A DNA stretch of 64,000 bases from Amorphus orientalis. Lineage in GTDB: Bacteria > Pseudomonadota > Alphaproteobacteria > Rhizobiales > Amorphaceae. Numbering within the stretch: the stretch's first letter is position 1; every line of letters starts with the position of its first letter. Position numbers and translations under genes: made by a program. The stretch lies in NCBI RefSeq assembly GCF_030814015.1, contig NZ_JAUSUL010000002.1, positions 868,001-932,000 on the forward strand, in the 5' to 3' direction. The notes below the pieces were generated by a model. It was not told where the DNA came from, searched no databases, and saw only the letters and a program-made list of their open reading frames with translations. Below, one piece after another: positions 42,783-52,182 of the stretch.

Positions 42783-44096
42783 TTAGGAATCACGGAACGT
42801 GCGGCGCATCTGGGCCTGCAAGGGCTCCAGCAGATAGGTCATCACCGTCCGCTCCCGGGTCTGGATGAACACTTCCGCCGGCATTCCCGGCACCAGTTCC
42901 GCACCCTTCAGCCGGTCCAGCTCCTCGGTCGAAAGCGACACGCGCGCGCTGTAGTAGGTGGCGTCCGTGTGCTCGTCCCGGCTGAGATCAGGCGAGATAC
43001 GGGTCACCGTCCCTTCCAGCTGCGGCGTCTCGCGCATGTCGAACGCATTGAGGCTGACGACGGCCGGCTGCCCGAGATGCACCTGCTCGATATCGGTCGG
43101 CGGGATCATCACGTCGATGACGAGACGGTCGTTGTCCGGCACGATCTGGAGAATCGGTTCGCCGCCTCCGACCACGCCGCCCTCGGTGTGGACGGCAAGC
43201 TCGTGCACCATGCCGGCCGCGGGCGCGCGGACGTCGATCCGGGCAAGATCGTCTTCGGCCGCGACCAGCCGTTCGCTGAGATCGGCGATCTTCGTTTCCA
43301 CGTCCCGGATCTCGGCGAGTGCCTTCTCGCGGGCGTCCCGCTTCAGCTGCAGGGCCTCGATTTCCGTCTCGGCGATCCGGCCCTTGACCACGGCGATGCG
43401 GGCGACCAATTCGCCGCGCTCGCCTTCCAGGCGCGCCTTGTTGCGCTCGAGCGCCATCACCCGCGTCTTCGGAACGTGTCCCTGTGCCAGCAGCGACCGC
43501 AGCCCGCCGAGTTCGTCAGCGATCAGCTCGATCTCCAGCTCCTTGGCGTCCAGCTGCGCCTTCAGGCCTTCGATCTCTTCTCCGAACTGATCCTTGCGCT
43601 CTTCCAGCATGTCGAGCTGGCCGGCCAGGGTCGCCAACCGTGCGGCCAGAACCCTGCGCTCGCCGGCGATCGCGGTTTCGACAGCCGGTTCCGTGAGGCG
43701 GTCGGTTAGCCTGTGCGGGATCACCAGGGCGTCGCGGTCCTCACGTTCCGCATCGAGCCGCGCCCACCGCGACTGGAGCGCGATCAGTTCGGCGTCGAGG
43801 ATCGCCCTTCGGGCCCTGGCCGACGTGGCGTCGAGCTGGATCAGGAGGTCGCCGGCGGCAACCGTGTCACCGTTCTCCACGAAGATCCGGCCGACGATCC
43901 CGCCGTCCTTGTGCTGGACCGTCTTCACGCTGCTGGAGACCACCACCTGTCCCGGCGCGATCACGGCGCCGCCGAGTTTCGCCATGGCGGCCCAGCCGCC
44001 CACACCGACGACCATAAACCCGCACACCAGGCCTCCGATCAGGAGGTCGTGGCGGAGGCGCCCGCCGATCTTCCGAAATCCGTCCCGCTCGCTCAT
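42783..44096 (-). CDS. Type I secretion membrane fusion protein (HlyD/PrsE family)
   Basis: 437 residues from ATG 44096 (MSERDGFRKIGGRLRHDLL). One membrane helix (about 17-37), then APGQVVVSSSVKTVQHKDGGIVGRIFVENGDTV, the usual start of HlyD-type adaptors, a long coiled-coil region (about 95-285, rich in Leu/Glu/Arg heptads), the second lipoyl half (VRAPAAGMVHELAVHTEGGVV) and a C-terminal beta domain ending with VMTYLLEPLQAQMRRTFRDS, typical of this class. Start and the ABC gene stop overlap by 4 bp (ATGA). Confidence 0.95.
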   Translation of the reverse strand: MSERDGFRKIGGRLRHDLLIGGLVCGFMVVGVGGWAAMAKLGGAVIAPGQVVVSSSVKTVQHKDGGIVGRIFVENGDTVAAGDLLIQLDATSARARRAILDAELIALQSRWARLDAEREDRDALVIPHRLTDRLTEPAVETAIAGERRVLAARLATLAGQLDMLEERKDQFGEEIEGLKAQLDAKELEIELIADELGGLRSLLAQGHVPKTRVMALERNKARLEGERGELVARIAVVKGRIAETEIEALQLKRDAREKALAEIRDVETKIADLSERLVAAEDDLARIDVRAPAAGMVHELAVHTEGGVVGGGEPILQIVPDNDRLVIDVMIPPTDIEQVHLGQPAVVSLNAFDMRETPQLEGTVTRISPDLSRDEHTDATYYSARVSLSTEELDRLKGAELVPGMPAEVFIQTRERTVMTYLLEPLQAQMRRTFRDS

Positions 44097-45868
44097 GACT
44101 GTCCCTCCGCGACGGCCGTCCGGATCATCGCCGGGCTTGCCCCGGTTCGTGCTTCGGGTGGTGCGGTGCGCGGGCGCTGGGCGGCGGCCCGTTTTGCCGC
44201 CGGTCCGAGCACCTCCTCGCGCGGCCCGATGCGCGCGATCCGGCCGGCGTCCATCACCGCGATCAGATCGGCCGAGAGGACCGCGCCCGGCCGGTGGGCG
44301 ACCACCACCGCGATACCGCCCCTGCGGCGCACCCCGGCGATCGCCTCGGCCAGCGCCGCCTCGCCTTCCGCGTCGAGATTGGCATTCGGCTCGTCCATGA
44401 CCACGACGAAGGGATCGCGGTAGAGTGCGCGCGCCAGACCGACCCGCTGCCGCTGTCCGGCCGACAGGCCAATGCCGTGCTCGCCGATCACGGTTCCGTA
44501 GCCTTGCGGCAGCGACAGGATCTTTTCGTGGATGCCGGCTGCATGCGCGGCCGCGATGATCGCCCTGGAATCCGGTTCGGCCGAGAACCGCGAAATGTTC
44601 TCCGCGATCGTGCCGTCGAAGAGTTCGACGTCCTGAGGCAGATAGCCGATGTGACGGCTGCGCGCCGCTTTCGGCCACTGATCCAGGGGAGCGGCGTCGA
44701 TCAGGACGCGGCCGGCGGCCGGGGTGACCGCGCCTACCATGGTCCGGGCGAGCGTCGACTTGCCGGTGCCGGTGGCTCCGATCACGCCGAGCACGGTGCC
44801 GGCATTCAGCTTGAGGGAGGCGTCGATCAGGATCGGTGCGCGGCTGTTGGGCGCGAGCACACTCACCCGTTCGAGCGCCACGTCGCGGACCGGATCGGGC
44901 AGCGGCATTGGCTCGGGCTTGTCGGTGTCGGACAGTTCGGCGCGCAGGTTCCTGTAGGCGGCCCGCGCCGACAGCAGGCCGCGCCAGTTCTGGACGACCA
45001 TTTCGACGGGCTGGAGCCCCCGCGCCATGATGATGGCCGCTGCGATCATGGCGCCACCGGTGAGCACACCCTGGATCGCCAGATAGGCGCCGAACCCTAG
45101 GACGGCGGACTGAAGCCCGAGCCGGAAGACCTTGATGGCGACGGTGGATCCGCCGACGATCTGGGAGGCCCGAGCGCTGGCGCCCAGGAACCGGTCGTCC
45201 AAAGCTTCGAACCGCTTCGAAAGCACGTCTTCCATCGACAGACCGGCAATGACGTCGCGGTTCCGCCGGGCCGCTTCGACCATCGCCGTGCGCTCCGCGC
45301 CGGCGGCCGAAGCCAGCGCCGTCATACGGCGCGCGCGATGGTTCGTCACGGCGGCGATGGCGAGCAGCACCAGGGCGCCGATGGTGGCCACGATCCCGAG
45401 CAGCGGATGAATGAGGTAGACGATGGCCAGATAGACCGGGATCCAGGGCAGATCGAAAAGCGCCGACAGGCCGGCTCCGCTGACGAACTGGCGGATCTGG
45501 TCGAGATCGTTCAAGGGGCGCGGCCGGGCGGCTTCGTTCGGCCCGGCGCCGCTCTGGTCCAGCGATCTCAGGAAAACCGCCGGACCCGCCCGCTGGCTGA
45601 TCCGATGGCCGACCTTGACCAGGGCCCGACCGCGGATGGCGTCAAGAACGCCCATAAAAAGGTAGATGCCGGCCACGAAGGCCGACAGCGCGATCAGGGT
45701 CGGCACGCTGCGGCTGGTCAGAACACGGTCATAGACCTGCAACATGTAGAGCGGCCCTGCCAGCATCAGCAGGTTGACCACGGCGCTGAACACCGCGACC
45801 GCGGCCATCGCATGACCGAGACCCGCGAAAGCGGATCGATCCGCAGACGCCTTCTGCCCCCATTTCAT
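44093..45868 (-). CDS. Type I secretion ABC transporter (permease-ATPase, PrsD family)
   Basis: 591 residues. The membrane domain (about 20-300) begins AVFSAVVNLLMLAGPLYMLQVYDRVLTSRS, diagnostic of type I secretion transporters without a C39 peptidase domain. The ATPase domain has Walker A GATGTGKST (364-372), signature LSAGQRQRVGLARAL (468 on) and Walker B VVVMDEPNANLD (D492). It drives one-step export from the cytoplasm with the fusion protein and a TolC-like channel encoded elsewhere. The cellulase downstream on the same strand is the likely cargo. Confidence 0.95.
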   Translation of the reverse strand: MKWGQKASADRSAFAGLGHAMAAVAVFSAVVNLLMLAGPLYMLQVYDRVLTSRSVPTLIALSAFVAGIYLFMGVLDAIRGRALVKVGHRISQRAGPAVFLRSLDQSGAGPNEAARPRPLNDLDQIRQFVSGAGLSALFDLPWIPVYLAIVYLIHPLLGIVATIGALVLLAIAAVTNHRARRMTALASAAGAERTAMVEAARRNRDVIAGLSMEDVLSKRFEALDDRFLGASARASQIVGGSTVAIKVFRLGLQSAVLGFGAYLAIQGVLTGGAMIAAAIIMARGLQPVEMVVQNWRGLLSARAAYRNLRAELSDTDKPEPMPLPDPVRDVALERVSVLAPNSRAPILIDASLKLNAGTVLGVIGATGTGKSTLARTMVGAVTPAAGRVLIDAAPLDQWPKAARSRHIGYLPQDVELFDGTIAENISRFSAEPDSRAIIAAAHAAGIHEKILSLPQGYGTVIGEHGIGLSAGQRQRVGLARALYRDPFVVVMDEPNANLDAEGEAALAEAIAGVRRRGGIAVVVAHRPGAVLSADLIAVMDAGRIARIGPREEVLGPAAKRAAAQRPRTAPPEARTGASPAMIRTAVAEGQS

Positions 45869-46257
45869 TCGCGCACCCCGCCGCCGTGCCGTTTTTGCCC
45901 CGGAGCGCGAGTTATCGTTTCAGGCCGGCGCGCCGAAGGCACCCGGACATCCACAAACCGATCGCATCGCCCCGCTATTCAGATCTGCGGCAAACTTCCG
46001 ACATTGTCTTCGTTTCGCCGCAATCAGCCATCGGCCGACGCGAAATCAATCACGCCGACACGAATACTGAAGGGGCGAGTGGATCTACGAAATGTCGCGA
46101 CAAATCAACTGCTGATAGTGTTTTTCGGCATTACAAATAGTTAAGGGGCGCGGAAGCTGGCGCCGCGCCCCTTCAGGAAAGGCCACAACATCTTGGAGTT
46201 GCGAAAGAAACTCGTTTCCTGCCCTGTCGCTCTCCAGTTTTTCGGATCGGGCCGGAA
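45869..46257. other. Intergenic region upstream of the secretion operon
   Basis: 389 bp without a gene. Bases 45960-46140 are AT-richer and probably hold the promoter of the secretion operon. A 10-bp palindrome TGTCGCGACA (46093-46102) with TTGATT beside it on the minus strand is a possible regulatory site. The terminator of the DUF2783 unit lies at its far end (annotated separately). Confidence 0.5.
46143..46173 (-). terminator. Terminator of the DUF2783 unit
   Basis: AAGGGGCGCGG (46143-46153) pairs perfectly with CCGCGCCCCTT (46163-46173), 11 bp with a 9-base loop, 85 bp beyond the DUF2783 stop. On the minus strand it is followed by AACTATTTGTAA, a moderately T-rich stretch. Confidence 0.6.
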
Positions 46258-46464
46258 TTATTCGGCTTCGCCGGATTCTTTGGCGACGGAGATCGCCTCC
46301 TCCAGAACCTCCAGATCACCGATGTGATTGGCCAGCAGAAGAACCAGCCGCGTGTTGACGTCCGCGCTCTGCTCTTCGCTCAGGCCCCGATGGGCATCGA
46401 CGATGGTCTGAAAAGCGGCGTCGGGGTTCGGAAACCGGGATTCGGTCACCAGGTGCTTGGTCAT
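46258..46464 (-). CDS. DUF2783 domain protein
   Basis: 68 residues from ATG 46464 (MTKHLVTESRFPNPDAAFQTIV), with AGGAGA upstream. The SEEQSADVNTRLVLLLANHIGDLEVLEEAI part is the family core, two helices. It starts 10 bp after the stop of the FAD hydroxylase gene, so it is co-transcribed. Small DUF2783 proteins are found beside such hydroxylases; a role as accessory or stabilising factor is only inferred. Confidence 0.82.
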   Translation of the reverse strand: MTKHLVTESRFPNPDAAFQTIVDAHRGLSEEQSADVNTRLVLLLANHIGDLEVLEEAISVAKESGEAE

Positions 46465-46474
46465 CGAAGCTCTC

Positions 46475-48100
46475 CTATGCGCGTCCGCACGCACGGTCGA
46501 TCGCGTGTTTCACCTTGCCGGCGTCGAAAGTCCGGAACCGGGCGGCGAGATGCTGATCCGGCCGAACGACGTAGGTGCTGCCGGGGGTGGCATCCAGGCG
46601 CCGCTTGAACAGGCCTTCACTGTCCAGAAGATCGTCTCCGATCACCTTGAGGGTCGCGCCTTCGACTGAGTTCGGCCGACCGCCGTCCCGGGCGTAAAGG
46701 ACGGTGAACCCGTCGCCGAGTTCGTTGAGGAGATGGGTGTCCCTGTGGTCGGCGGTCTGCATGGGACAGTCCGGAAGCGGCCCTCCCAGGCGGGCGGATC
46801 CGGCAAAGACGTCTTGGTCCTCGGTCGAGAGTTCCGTGTCGTACACCGAGGGCATGGACAGCCGGCCCGAATTCACCATGACGCGGGCGAACGGGGCCGT
46901 TCGGGCGAGATCCAGGACGGCGTTGCGCAGGCGCCGCTCGAACGCCGAGCGCGGCGCGATGAAGTCCGTCGACCGGGTCGAGTGGCCGATGTTCTCGTCG
47001 GCGGCGGCAGAGCGCTCCAGATTGTAGGTCTCGATCAGGCTTTCCGGCGCCTCTCCCTTCAACACCAGGGCGAGCTTCCACGCCAGATTTTCGGCGTCCT
47101 GAACACCGGAGTTGGCCCCCCGGGCACCGAACGGCGACACCTGATGGGCGGCATCGCCGGCGAACACGATCCTCCCGTGAACGAAGTTGTCGATGCGCCG
47201 ACACTGGAACGTGTAGACCGACACCCACTCCAGATCGAAGTTGCTGTGACCGAGCATCTGCTCGATGCGCGGGACCACGCGCTCCGGCTGCTTCTCCTTC
47301 TCGGGATCCGCGTCCCAGCCGAGCTGCAGGTCGATGCGCCAGACGTCGTCCGGCTGCTTGTGCAACAGCGCCGACTGGCCGGGATGGAACGGCGGATCGA
47401 ACCAGAACCAGCGCTCGGCCGGGAAGTCGGCCGCCATCTTCACGTCGGCGATCAGGAACCGGTCTTCGAAGACATGGCCCTTGAAACCCTCGCCGAGCAT
47501 GTCGCGGATCGGCGATTTCGCCCCGTCGCAGGCCAGCAGCCATTCCGCATCGATTTCATACGGACCGTCCGGCGTTTCGATGGTGACCACGACGCCGTCG
47601 GCGTGCGGCGCCACCTTCACCGCCTTGTTCAGCCAGCGCAGGTCGATCTGCGGCAGATCCAGCGCCCGTTCGACCAGGTACTGTTCGACATAGTACTGCT
47701 GCAGGTTGATGAAGGCGGGCATGCGATGCCCCTCCTCCGGCAGAAGGTCGAACTGATAGGCCAGGTCGTTCTCGTGGAAGCACTTGCCGAGCTTCCACGT
47801 GACTCCCTTGTCGATCATCTTGTCGCCGACGCCGAGCCGGTCCCAGATCTCCAGCGTGCGCTTGGCGAAACAGATCGCCCGCGACCCCTCGCCGATCCGG
47901 TCCGCATCGTCGAGGATAACGACCGGCACGTCTTTCTCGGCGAGATCGATGGCGAGGCTCAGCCCGACCGGTCCCGCCCCCACGATGACCACCGGTCGCC
48001 GCACCGGCCCGGCGGCGTCCTGGTCGGCAGAGCGTTTATACGCGAACTGATAGACCCCCTTGCGTTTTTCGACGCCGTGCGTGGCACCACCTTCGGCCAT
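46475..48100 (-). CDS. FAD-dependent aromatic hydroxylase (MhpA/PheA-like)
   Basis: 541 residues from ATG 48100, with GGGAGGA upstream. The FAD-binding GAGPVGLSLAIDLAEK is near residue 40, the DG motif LACDGAKSPIRDMLGEG in the middle, and GDAAHQVSPFGARGANSGVQDAENLAWKL is the second FAD motif of phenol-type hydroxylases. A C-terminal thioredoxin-like domain (about 430-541) is present. It should add one oxygen to a phenolic ring with NAD(P)H. Position next to homogentisate genes suggests a phenylacetate-type or related phenol as substrate, an inference. Confidence 0.9.
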   Translation of the reverse strand: MAEGGATHGVEKRKGVYQFAYKRSADQDAAGPVRRPVVIVGAGPVGLSLAIDLAEKDVPVVILDDADRIGEGSRAICFAKRTLEIWDRLGVGDKMIDKGVTWKLGKCFHENDLAYQFDLLPEEGHRMPAFINLQQYYVEQYLVERALDLPQIDLRWLNKAVKVAPHADGVVVTIETPDGPYEIDAEWLLACDGAKSPIRDMLGEGFKGHVFEDRFLIADVKMAADFPAERWFWFDPPFHPGQSALLHKQPDDVWRIDLQLGWDADPEKEKQPERVVPRIEQMLGHSNFDLEWVSVYTFQCRRIDNFVHGRIVFAGDAAHQVSPFGARGANSGVQDAENLAWKLALVLKGEAPESLIETYNLERSAAADENIGHSTRSTDFIAPRSAFERRLRNAVLDLARTAPFARVMVNSGRLSMPSVYDTELSTEDQDVFAGSARLGGPLPDCPMQTADHRDTHLLNELGDGFTVLYARDGGRPNSVEGATLKVIGDDLLDSEGLFKRRLDATPGSTYVVRPDQHLAARFRTFDAGKVKHAIDRACGRA

Positions 48101-48191
48101 GTCCGATTTCCTCCCAAAGGACCGGCTTCTCGGCGGCGTCGCGCTCCGACGCCGCTGCCGGTTCCCAGATATCCACTCCCCCGCCGCAGTC

Positions 48192-49145
48192 TTATTGTCC
48201 CTGCAGCGCCTCCCAGACCTGCCGATCCCGTTCCGCCGTCCAGACCCGCGGCGTGTCGATGCCGCGCGCTTCGTCGTAGGCGCGCGCCACGTTGAACGGC
48301 AGGCAATGTTCGTAGATCGCGTAGTCGGTGAATTTCGGGTCACAGACCGCGCGGCAGGCGTCCCACGCTTCCTTCAGAGTGCCGCCACGCGCGGCCACCT
48401 GCGCCACAGGGCGGTAAGTCGACTCCAGGAAGTCGCCCGTCAGATCGAGCGCTTCCTCGACCTTGGCTTCGCCGACCAGTGCGTCGCCACGGCCGGGTGC
48501 GATCGCCGCCGGCGCGAACGAGCGGACGGCTTCGAGCGTGCCGCCCCAGTCGGAAAAATGACCGTCGCCGCAGTAGCAGGCCGATTTGTATTCGACGATG
48601 TCGCCGGTGAACATTACGCCCGCATCCGGTACCCAGGCGACGATGTCGCCGGCGGTGTGGGCGCGGCCGAGATGGATCAGATCGACCCGGCGGTTGCCGA
48701 GGTAGACGGTCATCGACGTCTCGAAGGTCATCGTCGGCCAGGTCAGCCCGGGGATCGATTCGTGACCCTCGAACAGGCGCGGGAATCGGCCGAACTCCGA
48801 ATCCCAGTCCTCCTGGCCGCGCTCGGTGACCATCGCCCGGCAGACATCCGACGCGATGATCTCGTCGGCGTTGTAGGCCGACGCCCCGAGAACGCGCACG
48901 GCGTGGTAGTGGCTGAGCGTGACGTAGCGGATCGGCTTGTCGGTGACCGACCGCACCTTCTCGATCACCATATTGGCGAGCCGCGGCGTCGCCTGGGCGT
49001 CAAAGATCATCACGCTGTCATCGCCGATGATCACGCCGGTGTTCGGATCCCCTTCGGCGGTGAAGGCGTAGAGGTCACGGCCGACTTCGGAGAACGATAC
49101 GGTCTTTTCGCCCATGTCGCCCGTGGAGGCGAATTGCTTGGCCAT
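48192..49145 (-). CDS. Metallo-beta-lactamase-fold protein with altered metal motif
   Basis: 317 residues from ATG 49145, with GAGGA upstream. The fold is evident from GVIIGDDSVMIFDAQATP, HLGRAHTAGDIVAWVPDAGVMFTGDIV and the helical C-terminus. The HxHxDH motif reads H79-Y-H81-A-V83-R84, so the Asp and His of the second zinc site are replaced. One metal may still bind. It lies 91 bp upstream of the FAD hydroxylase and 91 bp downstream of the secreted small protein. A hydrolase or lactonase role in aromatic breakdown is possible but unproven. Confidence 0.85.
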   Translation of the reverse strand: MAKQFASTGDMGEKTVSFSEVGRDLYAFTAEGDPNTGVIIGDDSVMIFDAQATPRLANMVIEKVRSVTDKPIRYVTLSHYHAVRVLGASAYNADEIIASDVCRAMVTERGQEDWDSEFGRFPRLFEGHESIPGLTWPTMTFETSMTVYLGNRRVDLIHLGRAHTAGDIVAWVPDAGVMFTGDIVEYKSACYCGDGHFSDWGGTLEAVRSFAPAAIAPGRGDALVGEAKVEEALDLTGDFLESTYRPVAQVAARGGTLKEAWDACRAVCDPKFTDYAIYEHCLPFNVARAYDEARGIDTPRVWTAERDRQVWEALQGQ

Positions 49146-49236
49146 AGCTGGGTTTCCTCGTTTCGGATCGTGCAAGTGGAAATGACGGTCGCGGCAGAGC
49201 TCGCGGAAAGCCTCCGGCTCGCTCGTCCTGCTGGCG

Positions 49237-49770
49237 TCAGTTCGGTTGTGATGCGGCGATATCAGCCAGGACCGCCTTGGTCGAATTGGCTCCGCCTGCC
49301 TCATAGGGAACGACGATGTCGTCGATGACGGCGCGGCCGTCCTCGTCGACCATCTCGAACCAGGTTTCGCTATAGGCTTGGGATTCCGGACCTTCGCCGG
49401 AGCAGGACTGGAACTGAAACCGGGCCACGACCACCGCCTTGCCGTCTTCCGCGGGTTTGGGCGTGATGGTCAGGTTTTCCAGCGGGCATCCGTCCTGCGC
49501 GTCGACGATCGGATCGTAGTCGAAAGGCGTGCCCGCCTCCCGTGCGAACTCGTCCTGCATCGCGCGAGCATAGAGATCGCGGAATGAGCGGCTGAACAGG
49601 CGTTCCAGGCGATCTGCCGTGAACAGCTCTTCCGGTGCGGACGCGACCTCCGACCAGTTGCTCTCGGTCACCTGCATGACCTCGCGGACCGGTGCGACCG
49701 TATCCGTCGCGAGCGCCGGTGCCGCGACGCCAAGGACAAGCGACGCCGCGAGCGCGGCCAGCCTAGCCAT
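49237..49770 (-). CDS. Secreted protein of unknown function
   Basis: 177 residues. A signal peptide is clear (MARLAALAASLVLGVAAPALA, cleavage after residue 21). The mature part is acidic with two cysteines (DGCPLEN and FQSCSGEG) that may pair. No family is recognised with confidence; the length and pattern recall periplasmic proteins of the DUF3828 kind. Its start overlaps the end of the fumarylacetoacetate hydrolase gene by 8 bp, so it belongs to the hmgA operon. Confidence 0.75.
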   Translation of the reverse strand: MARLAALAASLVLGVAAPALATDTVAPVREVMQVTESNWSEVASAPEELFTADRLERLFSRSFRDLYARAMQDEFAREAGTPFDYDPIVDAQDGCPLENLTITPKPAEDGKAVVVARFQFQSCSGEGPESQAYSETWFEMVDEDGRAVIDDIVVPYEAGGANSTKAVLADIAASQPN

Positions 49771-50776
49771 CGTATTTCTCGAGCTTCTGCTCGATGGCCC
49801 CGAAGATCGAGTGATGCGTGCTATCGAGCATTTCGATGCGCACGGTATCCCCGAAGCTCATGAAGGGCGTCTTCGCCGAGCCTGTGTCGATGGTCTCCAC
49901 CGTCCGGATCTCGGCCAGGCACGAATAGCCGACGCCGCCGGCCTCAACGGTCTTGCCCGGACCGCCATCCAGCTTGTTGGATACCGTGCCGGAGCCGACG
50001 ATCGATCCCGCGCAGAGCGGCCGGGTCTTTGCCGCGTGGGCAACCAGCGTCGGGAAGTCGAACGTCATGTCGATGCCGGCGTTCGCGCGGCCGAAGGCCT
50101 TGCCGTTGTAGTCGACGTTCAGCGGAAGATGGACCTTGCCGTCCTTCCAGGCGTCGCCCAGCTCCTCCGGCGTGATGGCGACCGGCGAGAAGGCCGACGA
50201 CGGCTTCGACTGGAAGAAGCCGAAGCCCTTGCCGAGTTCCGCCGGGATCAGCCCGCGCAGGGAAACGTCGTTGACCAGCATCAGCAGCTTGATGTGGTTT
50301 GCCGCCTCGTCGGGCGTGACGCCCATCGGAACATCGTCGACGATCACGGCGATCTCGGCCTCGAAATCGATCCCCCAGGCCTCGTCGGCCAGCCGGATCG
50401 GATCGCGCGGCGCCAGGAATGAATCCGAACCGCCCTGATACATCAGCGGATCGGTCCAGAACGTGTCCGGCATCTCCGCGCCGCGTGCCTTGCGCACCAG
50501 CTCCACGTGATTGACGTAGGCCGACCCGTCCGCCCACTGGAACGCGCGCGGAAGCGGGCTGAGCGCATCGTGCTCGTGGAAGCGCTCGGTCGGGACCGCG
50601 CCGCTGGCCAGGCTCTCGGCGAGCGCCTCGAGCTTCGGTGCCACGGCGGCCCAGTCGTCGAGCGCCGCCTGCAGCGTCGGTGCGATGTGGGAGGCGTCGG
50701 TTTTTTCGGTCAGGTCCCGCGAGACCACATGGAGCCGGCCGTCGCGGCTCCCGTCCTTCAAGGTGGCGAGCTTCAT
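49763..50776 (-). CDS. Fumarylacetoacetate hydrolase family protein
   Basis: 337 residues from ATG 50776. The FAH fold shows in FEAEIAVIVDDVPMGVTPDEA (metal-binding Glu residues), LMLVNDVSLRGL, KPSSAFSPVAITPEELGD and GSGTVSNK. The start overlaps the hmgA stop by one base (TGATG). Within a homogentisate cluster it very likely splits fumarylacetoacetate into fumarate and acetoacetate. It is of the short bacterial type, about 80 residues shorter than mammalian FAH. Confidence 0.9.
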   Translation of the reverse strand: MKLATLKDGSRDGRLHVVSRDLTEKTDASHIAPTLQAALDDWAAVAPKLEALAESLASGAVPTERFHEHDALSPLPRAFQWADGSAYVNHVELVRKARGAEMPDTFWTDPLMYQGGSDSFLAPRDPIRLADEAWGIDFEAEIAVIVDDVPMGVTPDEAANHIKLLMLVNDVSLRGLIPAELGKGFGFFQSKPSSAFSPVAITPEELGDAWKDGKVHLPLNVDYNGKAFGRANAGIDMTFDFPTLVAHAAKTRPLCAGSIVGSGTVSNKLDGGPGKTVEAGGVGYSCLAEIRTVETIDTGSAKTPFMSFGDTVRIEMLDSTHHSIFGAIEQKLEKYDG

Positions 50777-52089
50777 CAGTCCCAGTTTCCTTCCGGCGTT
50801 CCGTCGAACCGCTTCTTCAGACCGGTCCAGCAATCCAGATAATCGTCCTGCAGCGTCTGAGACTCAGCCGCATAGCTGGTCACGTGCTGCGGGTAGCGAG
50901 TTTCGAACATGAACGCCATGGTCTCGTCGAGCTTGACCGGCTCGAGCTTCGCGGTCGACGCCTTCTCGAACCCGAACGCGTCCGGACCATGGGGAAGCAT
51001 CATGTTGTGAAGGCTCATTCCGCCGGGCACGAAGCCCTTTTCCTTGGCGTCGTACTGGCCTTTGATGAGCCCCATGAACTCCGACATGATGTTGCGGTGA
51101 TACCAGGGCGGCCGGAACGTGTTCTCCGCCACCATCCAGCGCGGCGGGAAGATCACGAAGTCGACGTTGGCCGTTCCCTCCTCGCCCGACGGCGCCGTCA
51201 GCACCGTGAAGATCGACGGATCGGGATGGTCGAACAGGATCGCGCCGACCGGGGAAAACGTCGACAGATCATACTTGTACGGCGTGTAGTTGCCGTGCCA
51301 CGCGACCACGTCCAGCGGCGAATGGTCGATCTCCGTCTCGTAGAAACGGCCGCCCCACTTCACCTGCACCCGGCACGGCTTCTCCTTGTCCTCGTAGGCG
51401 GCGACGGGCGTCTTGAAGTCACGCGGGTTGGCGAGGCAGTTCGCGCCGATCGGGCCGCGGTCCGGCAGCGTGAACTTCGCGCCGTAATTCTCGCAGATAT
51501 AGCCCCGGCACGGGCCGTCGGTGAGACCGACCTGGACCATCATGCCGCGCGGGATGATCGCGATCTCGCCGGGCGCGACGGCCATGCGGCCGAGTTCGGT
51601 GAAGAGATCCAGCGTGCCTTCCTGCGGCACAACCAGCATCTCGCCGTCGGCGTTGAAGAAATAGTCGTCCTCCATCGCCGTATTGAAGGCATAGACGTGC
51701 GACGCCATGCCGACCTGGGTGTGGACGTCGCCGGCCGTCGTCATGGTCCGGATGCCGTGGACGAACGTTGTCGCCTCGTTCGGCATCGGCGTCGGATCCC
51801 AGCGCAGCTGGCCGATCGGAAGGTCGCCGTCATCGACGTTCGGCGCGCTTTTCCAGTACGGCGCGGACATGCTCTTGAAGCGGCTTGTGTGACGCACGGA
51901 CGGGCGGATCCGGTAGAGCCACGACCGTTCGTTGGTGCCGCGCGGGGCCGTGAACGGAGAGCCGGAAAGCTGTTCCGCGTAGAGGCCGTAAGGCGCGCGT
52001 TGCGGGGAATTCTGACCCTGGGGCAGCGCGCCCGGCAGGGATTCCGTCTCGAAGTCATTGCCGAAGCCCGGCATGTAGGCGAGGCCCAT
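50776..52089 (-). CDS. hmgA: Homogentisate 1,2-dioxygenase
   Basis: 437 residues from ATG 52089, with GAGGAGGA upstream. It opens [26 protein letters not shown], the family signature. The iron ligands are in [15 protein letters not shown] (His and Glu) and [15 protein letters not shown] (His). It opens the ring of homogentisate to maleylacetoacetate. Length is typical. First gene of the minus-strand unit, divergent from a MarR gene across 93 bp that contain repeated motifs. Confidence 0.97.
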   Translation of the reverse strand: MGLAYMPGFGNDFETESLPGALPQGQNSPQRAPYGLYAEQLSGSPFTAPRGTNERSWLYRIRPSVRHTSRFKSMSAPYWKSAPNVDDGDLPIGQLRWDPTPMPNEATTFVHGIRTMTTAGDVHTQVGMASHVYAFNTAMEDDYFFNADGEMLVVPQEGTLDLFTELGRMAVAPGEIAIIPRGMMVQVGLTDGPCRGYICENYGAKFTLPDRGPIGANCLANPRDFKTPVAAYEDKEKPCRVQVKWGGRFYETEIDHSPLDVVAWHGNYTPYKYDLSTFSPVGAILFDHPDPSIFTVLTAPSGEEGTANVDFVIFPPRWMVAENTFRPPWYHRNIMSEFMGLIKGQYDAKEKGFVPGGMSLHNMMLPHGPDAFGFEKASTAKLEPVKLDETMAFMFETRYPQHVTSYAAESQTLQDDYLDCWTGLKKRFDGTPEGNWD

Positions 52090-52102
52090 GGCTTCCTCCT
52101 CG

Positions 52103-52177
52103 TCGGATGAGACGTTGCTCTTTCCGCCCGGAACGGGCAGGCTTCGTGGCAACGTCGTATCAGATGAAACGAATGTC
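52103..52177. promoter_or_regulatory. Repeated motifs between hmgA and the MarR gene
   Basis: TCGGATGAGACG (52103-52114) and TCAGATGAAACG (52160-52171) are near-identical direct repeats. GACGTTGC (52111-52118) and GCAACGTC (52149-52156) form an inverted pair. AAACGAATGTC (52167-52177) recurs inverted at 52714-52724 before the second MarR gene. The set is a good candidate for MarR control of both divergent genes. Confidence 0.45.
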
Positions 52178-52182
52178 AACGG

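Noticed and set aside
45886-46140. An 84-residue plus-strand open frame upstream of the secretion genes
   Set aside because: No ribosome-binding site, no homology recognised, and atypical composition for a protein of this genome.
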